A DNA stretch of 64,000 nt, from positions 107,907 to 171,906 of the forward strand of contig JADGEI010000005.1 of assembly GCA_016744455.1 (NCBI GenBank). The letters are read 5' to 3'. This document shows positions 35,735-44,004 of the stretch, one piece after another. Positions within the stretch are counted from its first letter, which is position 1; every line of letters begins with the position of its first letter. This stretch comes from Alcanivoracaceae bacterium. GTDB lineage: Bacteria > Pseudomonadota > Gammaproteobacteria > Xanthomonadales > Marinicellaceae. Made by a program: the position numbers and the translations under genes. The notes beneath the pieces are model-generated. The model was not told the DNA's origin. It saw only the letters and a program-made list of their open reading frames with translations, and made no database searches.

Positions 35735-36553
35735 ATGTTCAAAATAAAACCATTAATAATTACAATCTCGTTAACTTTAGCGATGGCAGCATCCGCACAA
35801 GATGGTTTGAGTGAGTTGGAAAAAAAAGTCATTTCTGATTATAAGTCTATGGAATCAAAGACAGCTGATCAAAGAAGGGATTTTCGCAAACAAATATTTG
35901 GAAATCCAGATAAAAAAATTCAACGTCCATACAACCAAGCTTATAAAAGAATGATGGAAGCTGGTTTAATGCCTAAATTATCCGATGTTGGCAAAGCAAG
36001 TATTTTGCCAAAAAATACTACTTTAAGAATACCCGGGACCAGTATAACCTATGATAACGGTCTACCTACAGGAACATTTGTTGGACAAAGCAGCTTTATG
36101 CTTGGCAATCTTTTTAATACTGACGAAGGGCAAGCAGTAGAACCATCAGGCTCTGTCACCATGGTTACTTTTGATATGCAAGCCGTTGGTGGTGGTAATG
36201 TCTTTTTATCTATGTACAGTAATATCATGGGGGCATCGGCTAACCAGGTTACAAGTATGGGTACGCCTGCAGTGCCCGGGTTAAATACAATTACTCTCCC
36301 AACTGCACTTAGCTATTCAAATGGTGCGTTTTTAGCAGGTATTTGGCAGTTTACAGCTGGAAGTGACACATTAGCTGCATCTACTGGCAGTATCAATGGA
36401 CAAGGCTTTCATGGCGTTTCAATTAATGATGGAGGTGTAGGAATGAGTTATAATTCAATGGCAACTTCTGGAGGAATGGGGGTCAATGCGATATTTAGAG
36501 TACAAGGAGATGTCACTACTCCGGTAGAACTGATGAATTTTGATATTGAATAA
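35735..36553 (+). CDS. Exported glycine-rich beta protein with PVELMNFDIE end, unknown function
   Basis: The start is supported by AGGGGGA upstream, and a signal peptide ends at AASA. The first 100 mature residues are charged and helical (two RD/RRD clusters, then KIQRPYNQAYKRM). The rest is a glycine/serine/threonine-rich beta region with repeated GSVTMVTF- and NGAFLAGIW-type strands, similar to surface or passenger domains. The last residues, TPVELMNFDIE, match a short C-terminal end (PVEL-x-x-F-x-I/V-E) that I associate with exported proteins of marine gammaproteobacteria and that may be a sorting mark. No family is recognised. A perfect terminator follows, lying inside the next gene. Confidence 0.7.
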   Translation: MFKIKPLIITISLTLAMAASAQDGLSELEKKVISDYKSMESKTADQRRDFRKQIFGNPDKKIQRPYNQAYKRMMEAGLMPKLSDVGKASILPKNTTLRIPGTSITYDNGLPTGTFVGQSSFMLGNLFNTDEGQAVEPSGSVTMVTFDMQAVGGGNVFLSMYSNIMGASANQVTSMGTPAVPGLNTITLPTALSYSNGAFLAGIWQFTAGSDTLAASTGSINGQGFHGVSINDGGVGMSYNSMATSGGMGVNAIFRVQGDVTTPVELMNFDIE

Positions 36554-36570
36554 CAAAACTACTTATACTT

Positions 36571-38733
36571 ATGAATTCTAGTACTATAACGGATCCAAGG
36601 ATCCGTTTTTTTTTCATACTGCAAATCACCTTGATTTTGTTTTTGTTGAGCGCATGTGCAGATAAAAATAAATTTAATGTAGTCATTGTAAGCTTTGACA
36701 CAACACGTGCCGACCATATAGGCACTTATGGCAAATTGGGTGCTCAGACACCTACAATTGATGCTTTGGCAGGGAACGGTGTCGTTTATGAAAAATCCTT
36801 AGCGCCGGTTCCAATTACTCTTCCTTCACATAGCACGATTATGACAGGAAAAGTACCCTTTACTCATGGAGTACGTGATAATGGTTTATTTGTACTCAAC
36901 TCAGAAAATTTAACGCTTGCTGAAATCCTCAAACAAAATGGATATAAAACAGCAGCAGCTATTGGTTCCTTTCCATTAACCTCGCAATTTGGCATCAATC
37001 AAGGATTCGATTATTTCAATGAGCACATAACACAAAAACAAGAAGACATGTATGGTGACAAAACTATCCCTAAAGACGCCTTGTTTTTTGATGAAAGGAC
37101 CTCAACTCAAGTAAATCAAGCAATAATGCCTTGGATCGAAGAAAACCATAAATCTCCTTTTTTTGTATGGCTACATTATTTTGACCCGCATCATCCACAT
37201 GAACCGCCGACTCCTTATGATCAAGAGTTTGCCCATGATCTTTATCAAGGTGAAATTGCTTTCTCAGATGAAAATCTAGGAAAAATTATCGAGCAACTAA
37301 AACGCTTGAATGTTTATGATAATAGCATTATCGTCTTTACCTCAGATCATGGCGAAGGCAATGATGAGCACAATGAATCAACTCATTCAATGTTAATTTA
37401 TAATACAACACTGCATGTTCCATTAGTAATAAAATACCCGAATCAAAAATTTGCAAATCGTAGAATTAAAAGCCAAGTGGCCTCTGTAGATATTTTACCA
37501 ACAATTCTTTCAGTATTAAATATTCAAATTCCAGATAATATTCAAGGGAGTTTACTTCCGGTAAATGAATCTACAGTTGATTCAAATAGGGAAATTTATA
37601 TTGAAACATTATCGCCAAAATTGGCCAGAGGATGGGGAGAACAAAGGGGGCTTGTAAGAGATGGTTATAAATATATTTTTGGCCCTAAAAAAGAGTTATA
37701 CAACTTAGAGCTTGATCCTAATGAAGTTGACAATGTTATTGATGTTGAACCTGAGAAGGCAAAAAAAATGAAGGGCTATTTGGAAGAATACATACAGGAA
37801 AACATGTTGTCGAGTAGCGTCAGTAGCACGGTAAACATGTCCGAAAAAACAAAAAACATACTAAAGGGCTTAGGTTATATTCAATCATCAGGCAGTGGAC
37901 TTAATCAAATTGTTGAAAAATTAGATGATTCAGGAGATGCTCCACAAAGCCATGTAAGTTCTATAAGTAGCCATAGTGTTGTAAAACACAAATTGTTTAA
38001 AGGGGATTATACTGGAGCGATTCGATATATCGACTCTTTATTAACATCTGACCCTGGGAATATAGAGTTTATTGAATTAAAAATCCAAGCAAACTTAATG
38101 CTAGGAAATTTTATACAAGCAAAAAAACTATTAGAAAGTTTTCCAGATACCAGCTATGGTACATTGACCCCACATAAAAAATTGTCTAGCTTAGCAAGAG
38201 TCAATTTGTTATTGGGCAATCAAAAAACTGCCAAACAATTGTACAAAGAATCTGAAGAAATAGAAATGACAATTTCTGGACAGTACAAACTTTCTCAAAT
38301 TTTTGCGCATGAAAAAAAATTAACTCAACAACAAATTCACTTGATTAATTTACTTAAATTAGACAAAGAAAACATAAGGGCCTTAAATGACTTGGCGATT
38401 AATTATGCACTAAGTGGTGAATTCGCTATCGCAGAAGAATCATTTATAAAAGCGATCACCATTAACCCATTGAATCCAGGGAGTTTCTACAACTATGGTG
38501 TTTACCTTAATTCAGTAGCAGATTATCAATCAGCTATTGTTCAGTTGGAAAAAGCCATGGAATTAGACTACAAAGAAAATAATTTGTATTATGCTTTAAT
38601 AGAAATTTATTTAAAACTTGGAAAAACAAACAAGGCGAATAAAACATATCAACTCCTTTCAAAACTAGCTCCCAATAGCGTACACTTTAAAAAAGCAAAA
38701 AAACTAATAGAGTCACAAGAAAATGAATCATAA
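36571..38733 (+). CDS. Sulfatase-fold lipoprotein with TPR tail and no formylglycine motif
   Basis: The signal peptide has the basic residues R10 and R12, a hydrophobic run and lipobox LLSAC with C29. The sulfatase core has VSFDTTRADHIG (metal ligand D43) and TSDHGEG. The position that holds the C/S-x-P-x-R formylglycine motif in true sulfatases reads TLPSH (T83-H87), so sulfatase maturation cannot occur; a threonine nucleophile, as in phosphoethanolamine transferases, is possible. From about residue 470 the protein consists of TPR helices. The only ATG is at 36571, with no ribosome-binding site and a terminator hairpin inside its first codons. It overlaps the parvulin gene by 11 bases. Confidence 0.75.
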   Translation: MNSSTITDPRIRFFFILQITLILFLLSACADKNKFNVVIVSFDTTRADHIGTYGKLGAQTPTIDALAGNGVVYEKSLAPVPITLPSHSTIMTGKVPFTHGVRDNGLFVLNSENLTLAEILKQNGYKTAAAIGSFPLTSQFGINQGFDYFNEHITQKQEDMYGDKTIPKDALFFDERTSTQVNQAIMPWIEENHKSPFFVWLHYFDPHHPHEPPTPYDQEFAHDLYQGEIAFSDENLGKIIEQLKRLNVYDNSIIVFTSDHGEGNDEHNESTHSMLIYNTTLHVPLVIKYPNQKFANRRIKSQVASVDILPTILSVLNIQIPDNIQGSLLPVNESTVDSNREIYIETLSPKLARGWGEQRGLVRDGYKYIFGPKKELYNLELDPNEVDNVIDVEPEKAKKMKGYLEEYIQENMLSSSVSSTVNMSEKTKNILKGLGYIQSSGSGLNQIVEKLDDSGDAPQSHVSSISSHSVVKHKLFKGDYTGAIRYIDSLLTSDPGNIEFIELKIQANLMLGNFIQAKKLLESFPDTSYGTLTPHKKLSSLARVNLLLGNQKTAKQLYKESEEIEMTISGQYKLSQIFAHEKKLTQQQIHLINLLKLDKENIRALNDLAINYALSGEFAIAEESFIKAITINPLNPGSFYNYGVYLNSVADYQSAIVQLEKAMELDYKENNLYYALIEIYLKLGKTNKANKTYQLLSKLAPNSVHFKKAKKLIESQENES
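36588..36614 (+). terminator. Intrinsic terminator inside the first codons of the sulfatase-fold gene
   Basis: AACGGATCC at 36588-36596 and GGATCCGTT at 36599-36607 form a perfect nine-base arm pair (a realistic loop takes about four bases), followed by nine T residues. It is where the gene ending at 36553 should terminate, yet it encodes TDPRIRFFF of the next protein. Confidence 0.85.
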
Positions 38734-40399
38734 AATATTATTTTTACTTGTTGTTTTTATTGCAAGTTGTAATCAGGGCTCATCAGATAAAAGTCAAGCA
38801 AATAATCAATCGAACCCAAGTTCAGCACAGAGCCAAGTGATTGCAAAGTTTAAAGATGGAGTTATAACAACAGCAGAGTTAAAAAAACATATTTTAAAAT
38901 TACCAGCTAAGGATAGGTGGTCAAGTGTAGATAGTAAGGGTTTATTTATACAACATGTTGAAAACGCAATGATTAATAAAGCTCTGATAACAGAAGCAAA
39001 ATTAATTGGTCTTGACAATACATTTGAATATAAATCCAAACAAAGGAAAATATTAAGACAAGCCCATGTATCAGAATATTTAAACACCCTCGAAACTAAA
39101 AGATTTCAAGAAGGCGATTTGATTGAGTTTTACAAGAATAATATCTCTGACTATCAACTACCAGAGAAAAGATATGTCCATCATATTTTTAAATCTATAA
39201 GCAACCCCAATGCAGAAGATGAAATTTCATCTCTTAGAAAGAGGGTTATTAAGGGTGAAAATTTTAAAATTTTGGCAACTAAAAATTCTGATTCAGAAAC
39301 AAGGCACAATGAAGGGTATTTAGGGCTGGTTAAGAAAGGAGATTTCCCCGAAAGTTTTGATAAGGTGGTGTTTTCTTTGCCTCAAAACACACTCAGCCAA
39401 ATAATTAAAACAAAAGATGGTTTTCATTTGTTTTTGGTGACAGAAATTCTCAGTTCTAAAACTTTTGGTTTTGACGAAATCAAGCAAAAGGTCCGACAAG
39501 ATTTACTTAATGAAAACGAAATTAATCGCCTGAAAGATCATGCCATAGCCTTGGGTTTACCAAATTCTGAATCCTACAACATTCCTAAACAAGAGGAAAT
39601 TAAGAAAAAGTTATTAGAAAGAGATATAAACAGTCCACTATTAGAAATAGGAGATTACAAGCTGAATATTTCAGAATACTTCTCACTATTACAAGAATAT
39701 AAACCCCAGGCGGGTGTTAATTATGAGCCCTATCAATTAATTGAAAAAGTGGCATACGATGAAATAATTTATCAAAACAGAAGAAGCCATGGTGTTGAGT
39801 TAAGTCAAAATATTGATGGGCTATTATCTGATTTGATCATTGAAGAATTCATCCGAATCAAATTCAAATCCTATATTAATAAACATCCAAAAATAATAAA
39901 AGAGTATTATAAAAAAAATCAAAAGCGATTTACCAATCCTATTCAGTTAAATTTAAGAATGCTGTTAATCCCAATAGATAGTAGTAACAACCTAATGCCC
40001 GAACTTGAGATAGCTATTGTGGATTTAAATAACGAACAAATACAAATTGAAGATTTGGCGGAAAAATATGAGGGTAAAGTTCTATCATTAGGGTTTAAAA
40101 ATCATGATGAATTAAAAAGAATTAATCCATCAATAGTTAAATTTGCCTATCAAATAGACGTCAATGACCACGCGCCTCCATTCACAAACAATGGCTTTTA
40201 CAACATTATTAAGTTATTGGGTAAAACCAAACCTGAAATTCAACCATTAGCTATAATTAGAGACAAAGTTGTTGAGGATTATATTAATAATAATATGCAA
40301 CTTTTATACACTAATGTGACACAAGAATTAATAAATGGCTATGAAATAAAAGAACCTTTATTAAGCAATTTTATCAATGAATTTCAGAAACTAAATTAA
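38723..40399 (+). CDS. Parvulin-type peptidyl-prolyl isomerase lipoprotein
   Basis: The lipobox is FIASC after a 15-residue signal. A SurA-like N-terminal helical part (GVITTAELKKHILKLP and an AMINKALI-type block) is followed by one clear parvulin domain at about residues 145-245, with KRYVHHIFKS at its first strand, where the histidine of active enzymes is present, and NEGYLGLVKKGDFPESFDKVVFSL. A second, degraded parvulin-like region is near 390-500. It probably helps exported proteins fold at the inner or outer membrane. Coupled by overlap to the sulfatase-fold gene, and a relative of the lipoprotein at 30.7 kb. Confidence 0.8.
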   Translation: MNHKILFLLVVFIASCNQGSSDKSQANNQSNPSSAQSQVIAKFKDGVITTAELKKHILKLPAKDRWSSVDSKGLFIQHVENAMINKALITEAKLIGLDNTFEYKSKQRKILRQAHVSEYLNTLETKRFQEGDLIEFYKNNISDYQLPEKRYVHHIFKSISNPNAEDEISSLRKRVIKGENFKILATKNSDSETRHNEGYLGLVKKGDFPESFDKVVFSLPQNTLSQIIKTKDGFHLFLVTEILSSKTFGFDEIKQKVRQDLLNENEINRLKDHAIALGLPNSESYNIPKQEEIKKKLLERDINSPLLEIGDYKLNISEYFSLLQEYKPQAGVNYEPYQLIEKVAYDEIIYQNRRSHGVELSQNIDGLLSDLIIEEFIRIKFKSYINKHPKIIKEYYKKNQKRFTNPIQLNLRMLLIPIDSSNNLMPELEIAIVDLNNEQIQIEDLAEKYEGKVLSLGFKNHDELKRINPSIVKFAYQIDVNDHAPPFTNNGFYNIIKLLGKTKPEIQPLAIIRDKVVEDYINNNMQLLYTNVTQELINGYEIKEPLLSNFINEFQKLN

Positions 40400-40441
40400 C
40401 AAAGGCTTTACTAGGGCAATACTATTTAATGTACTAATTTT

Positions 40442-42664
40442 TTAGTAAGAATTAATTGAAATACTCCCTTCAATAATTTTAATTCTCTGGTTAATCACCA
40501 TGTTTTCAAATAATGAGACTTTTCCACTGGGCCAATTAATAATCAATTTTTCTATCTGACGGGCTTGTCCTAAACCTATTTCAAGCTGCAAACTGTTGGC
40601 ACCAAAACTTCCTCCAGTACCTACGATACGATGTACCTCTCTATAATCACCCTTTTCAATGATATTTATTTGTACACGTGTACCTATAGCTGAACGATTG
40701 GAATCTGTTCCAATGAGTTTAATGGTTATCCAGTTATTGTTGTGCCCAGGGTTTTCAAAATGAGCATTTTGGAAAAAATCTCCTGAGTAAGCACCACCCA
40801 TTACTGCATAGATGTCTTGATCTCCATCATTATCTAGATCTGCAAATGAAATGGCATGGCCTTTTTGTAAATGGCCTACGCCTGTTGTTGTGGTCACATC
40901 TTGAAAGAATTGACCCTTATAATTTCTAAACATTCGATTTGGAATTAAGGAAGAAAAATTAGGCGCACCAGTACCTACATATAAATCAAGGTAACCATCG
41001 TTATCTATATCTCCGTAATTGGCGCCCATCGCTAAAAGAGAATAATCCAATTTAGATTGTTTAGTAACATCTATAAAAGCCCCTTTTTTGTTGTTTAAAT
41101 ACAATCGACTCGTGTGTTTGTTAGGTTTGTGTGAAATATAGTCTTCAATAATTTCAGTCAATTGCAAATTGCTATTACTATTTGATGCATAGGGTTTCAT
41201 ATCGTAATCAGCGACAAATAAATCCAACCATCCATCATTGTTATAATCCCAAAACCACGTGGCAAAACTATAAATCGGTTTTGCTATATTCGCCTCTGTG
41301 GAAACATCGATAAAGTTGGGCTTTTTGTTTATTAAATTATTGCGGTATAATTGATTGGCCTGATCTAATTTTGAAACATATAAATCGATGAGGCCATCGT
41401 TGTTATAATCACCCCAAGTGACGCCTTTAATATATCCACTTACATTCAAATTGGCACTTTGGGAAATTTCAGTAAAGCTGCCATCATGGTTATTATGGAA
41501 CAACTCTAATTTATGTTGTTGATTACCAATAGATTCATTGCCAACAACCAAATCTAACCATCCATCATTATCAAAATCTCCCCAGGCTGCGGTTTGTGCT
41601 GGGTGGTAACTTAAAAGACCAGAGGACTCTGTAATATCAACAAAATAGCCAGTACCATCATTTTGCAAAAGTGAGTTAGGAATTGTACCGTTTTGTGCCA
41701 TCCAACCACCGCGAAGAATTAACACATCCGTATCACCATCATTGTCGTAATCTGCAGAAATTAAATTTAAACCTCCAGGTAAATTAGAAATTCCAGAATC
41801 AATGGTTTTATCAATAAACGAGCCATGGTGATCATTAATGAACAATCTCAATCGGCCATTAAGGCTCCAGGAAGAGGTAAAAATATCAATATACCCATCA
41901 TTGTTAAAATCTTCGGTAATACTACCACCGGCAACATCGTTAAAATTGGTTTTTGTGATTGGTCCAATGTTAGGGAAATTGGGCATTTCTAAATCAGATT
42001 TAAAATATTTATTTGAAATAACCCAATCATTAGATAAAGTGTTTAAATTTAAACCTAGAGTTTGAACGGCTAAAGTGTACAGCCACTTATTAGATAAGCT
42101 GTTAGGGTCTTTTTCTAATAAAATGGTTAAATGCTCTAATGCTTTTTCAGAACCTTGTTTGTTTAAATGAATTGCCTCTTGGTTAATTGGAAACAAACAA
42201 CTACTGCTATTATGCAGAGCTATACAATTAGATTGTTCTCCAAAGCGAAGATAAGAAATCGCTAGTTTCTTTCTGATATTTGATACCAGTGATTCACTGT
42301 ATAAATTCTGATTATTCAGCACGAAAGTCAATATTTCTTCATATGATTGACTAGATCCAATAGTATCGCCAGCTTTGAGTTGCTCAGCTGCCAACTTTAA
42401 GTAAGCATTTATATTGATTGAAGTTAATTCAGGGTTCATTGAGCTTTTAAGAATCAGCAACCTTTCATTGTTCATGAATCGAAAACTCATTGGATCTATG
42501 TTTTGAAAAATGCTATCAAGTCGATGAATCATTCTTTGTGTTTCGCTTGATATTTTTAATTCTTGTTGATTGTTTTGCTGTGTATCACAGCCTGAAAAAA
42601 CAAACAAAACAGGTGTAATAAATACAAATAATAATAAATTGTAGGTATACTTGATATTTAACAT
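40442..42664 (-). CDS. FG-GAP/ASPIC-UnbV (CRTAC1-like) lipoprotein
   Basis: A lipobox VFSGC ends the signal peptide (cysteine near residue 26). Residues to about 220 are helical and TPR-like (SYEEILTFVL, then ALEHLTILLEKDPNSL). From about 240 on come many FG-GAP/VCBS calcium-binding repeats of the type DFNNDGYID, DYDNDGDTD, DFDNDGWLD, making a beta propeller. The last 80 residues are an ASPIC/UnbV domain (RSAIGTRVQI, GGSFGANS, INWPSGK). Such proteins resemble human cartilage acidic protein and are usually exported; their function in bacteria is unknown. A divergent TPR gene starts only 35 bases away. Confidence 0.8.
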   Translation of the reverse strand: MLNIKYTYNLLLFVFITPVLFVFSGCDTQQNNQQELKISSETQRMIHRLDSIFQNIDPMSFRFMNNERLLILKSSMNPELTSININAYLKLAAEQLKAGDTIGSSQSYEEILTFVLNNQNLYSESLVSNIRKKLAISYLRFGEQSNCIALHNSSSCLFPINQEAIHLNKQGSEKALEHLTILLEKDPNSLSNKWLYTLAVQTLGLNLNTLSNDWVISNKYFKSDLEMPNFPNIGPITKTNFNDVAGGSITEDFNNDGYIDIFTSSWSLNGRLRLFINDHHGSFIDKTIDSGISNLPGGLNLISADYDNDGDTDVLILRGGWMAQNGTIPNSLLQNDGTGYFVDITESSGLLSYHPAQTAAWGDFDNDGWLDLVVGNESIGNQQHKLELFHNNHDGSFTEISQSANLNVSGYIKGVTWGDYNNDGLIDLYVSKLDQANQLYRNNLINKKPNFIDVSTEANIAKPIYSFATWFWDYNNDGWLDLFVADYDMKPYASNSNSNLQLTEIIEDYISHKPNKHTSRLYLNNKKGAFIDVTKQSKLDYSLLAMGANYGDIDNDGYLDLYVGTGAPNFSSLIPNRMFRNYKGQFFQDVTTTTGVGHLQKGHAISFADLDNDGDQDIYAVMGGAYSGDFFQNAHFENPGHNNNWITIKLIGTDSNRSAIGTRVQINIIEKGDYREVHRIVGTGGSFGANSLQLEIGLGQARQIEKLIINWPSGKVSLFENMVINQRIKIIEGSISINSY

Positions 42665-42699
42665 AAAAGAAATTCTTTAAAATTATAAAAACCAATACA

Positions 42700-44004
42700 T
42701 TGAAAAAACTAACATTAATAATTTTAGTAGTATTGACCCTATTAATTATATCAATTCCATCATTCAAATCTAATCAATTAATAGAAAATAATGATATCAA
42801 CTTGATAAGAGGAAATAATGCGTTATTTGATGAAAAATATAATTTAGCAAGGCATTACTATTTAGAAGATTTGAAGACCAATCCAAATAGAACCAAATCG
42901 CTAAGTAATTTAGCAACAACTTTTTTAAAAGGTGACAACCAAAGTATTGATGAATCGATAAAGCATTATAAAAAATTCATCATGCAAAGTGATATTGACT
43001 CTATAGTTTCACTTGATTTAATTGATGAGATCAATTTAATGGGGATGACTCAAGAGTTAGGGTACTTGAAAGATCATACAACACTTGCTAAATTTAAGGC
43101 GTATGCTGCACATTTTTTAGACCATGAAGATTCTTTAGAATTGTTAAATGCCGTTAAAAACAATGCTAAAGATGTAGATTATTTTGAAATTTCGGCAAAA
43201 ATAAATTTTGCAAAAGAAAATTATGCGAGGGCCGTATCAGATATCGATCAAGCAATCAGCCTTGGAAATATTCACCATCGTTTGTTTTATTTGAAAAGTC
43301 AGGCCCTCTTAAGAGATAATAAAATTGCGCTGATGCAAAAAGCAGTTGATGCCTATAAACTCGTTAACTCCTTATACAAAGAAACAGATACAACTTTAAG
43401 GCTTGCGATAACTACACAAATATTGGAAAATCATCCGGAATTGTATGATAATTATAGTTTTAAGGCACTATACATTTCACAACTGTTGCGAAAAGGGGAG
43501 TTAGAAAAAGCAAAATTGGAACTTAAAAAACTTGATTTATATAAATTTAGTTCTTTAAATGTGGTAGCACTACTAAATGCTGCTTTTGACTCAAAAGCAG
43601 CCGAGGTTATTAATCTTTTGTACAACAACCAAGCAAATGAAAAACCTTCAACAGGTGAAGCGGTATTATATTGTCAGGGTTTAATTGGTATTGTTGATTT
43701 AAATGAAGTCGTTCAGTATTGTAAAAAAGCAACCATAAAATTTACAGAAAACGCCCCTTTAAACTTTTGGTATGGCATTGCGTTATTAAATGCTGGAGAA
43801 ATTACACAGGCGCAAAAACAAATTATTATGGCTTTAAATTATGCACCCTGGGTTGATACTTGGCGAATTGACTTAGCAAATATATATTTAAGTGAAGGAG
43901 AGTTGGAATTGGCTATAAAGGTACTCGATGAGTCCATCTATAAAGACAATCAAATGATAAAACGATTCAAACTAAACAATGGCTTAGAATACAATGGAAA
44001 ATAA
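42700..44004 (+). CDS. Exported TPR-repeat protein
   Basis: The TTG at 42700 is the only start that gives the full N-terminus MKKLTLIILVVLTLLIISI, a signal peptide or membrane anchor. The rest of the 434 residues is helical tetratricopeptide-like: NNALFDEKYNLARHYYLEDLKTNPN, then DQAISLGNI and, at the end, YGIALLNAGEITQAQKQIIMALNYAP. TPR proteins are scaffolds; the partner is probably the FG-GAP protein encoded by the next gene, which overlaps by 11 bases. The gene on the other side also joins TPR-like helices to FG-GAP repeats in one chain, which supports this pairing. Confidence 0.75.
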   Translation: MKKLTLIILVVLTLLIISIPSFKSNQLIENNDINLIRGNNALFDEKYNLARHYYLEDLKTNPNRTKSLSNLATTFLKGDNQSIDESIKHYKKFIMQSDIDSIVSLDLIDEINLMGMTQELGYLKDHTTLAKFKAYAAHFLDHEDSLELLNAVKNNAKDVDYFEISAKINFAKENYARAVSDIDQAISLGNIHHRLFYLKSQALLRDNKIALMQKAVDAYKLVNSLYKETDTTLRLAITTQILENHPELYDNYSFKALYISQLLRKGELEKAKLELKKLDLYKFSSLNVVALLNAAFDSKAAEVINLLYNNQANEKPSTGEAVLYCQGLIGIVDLNEVVQYCKKATIKFTENAPLNFWYGIALLNAGEITQAQKQIIMALNYAPWVDTWRIDLANIYLSEGELELAIKVLDESIYKDNQMIKRFKLNNGLEYNGK

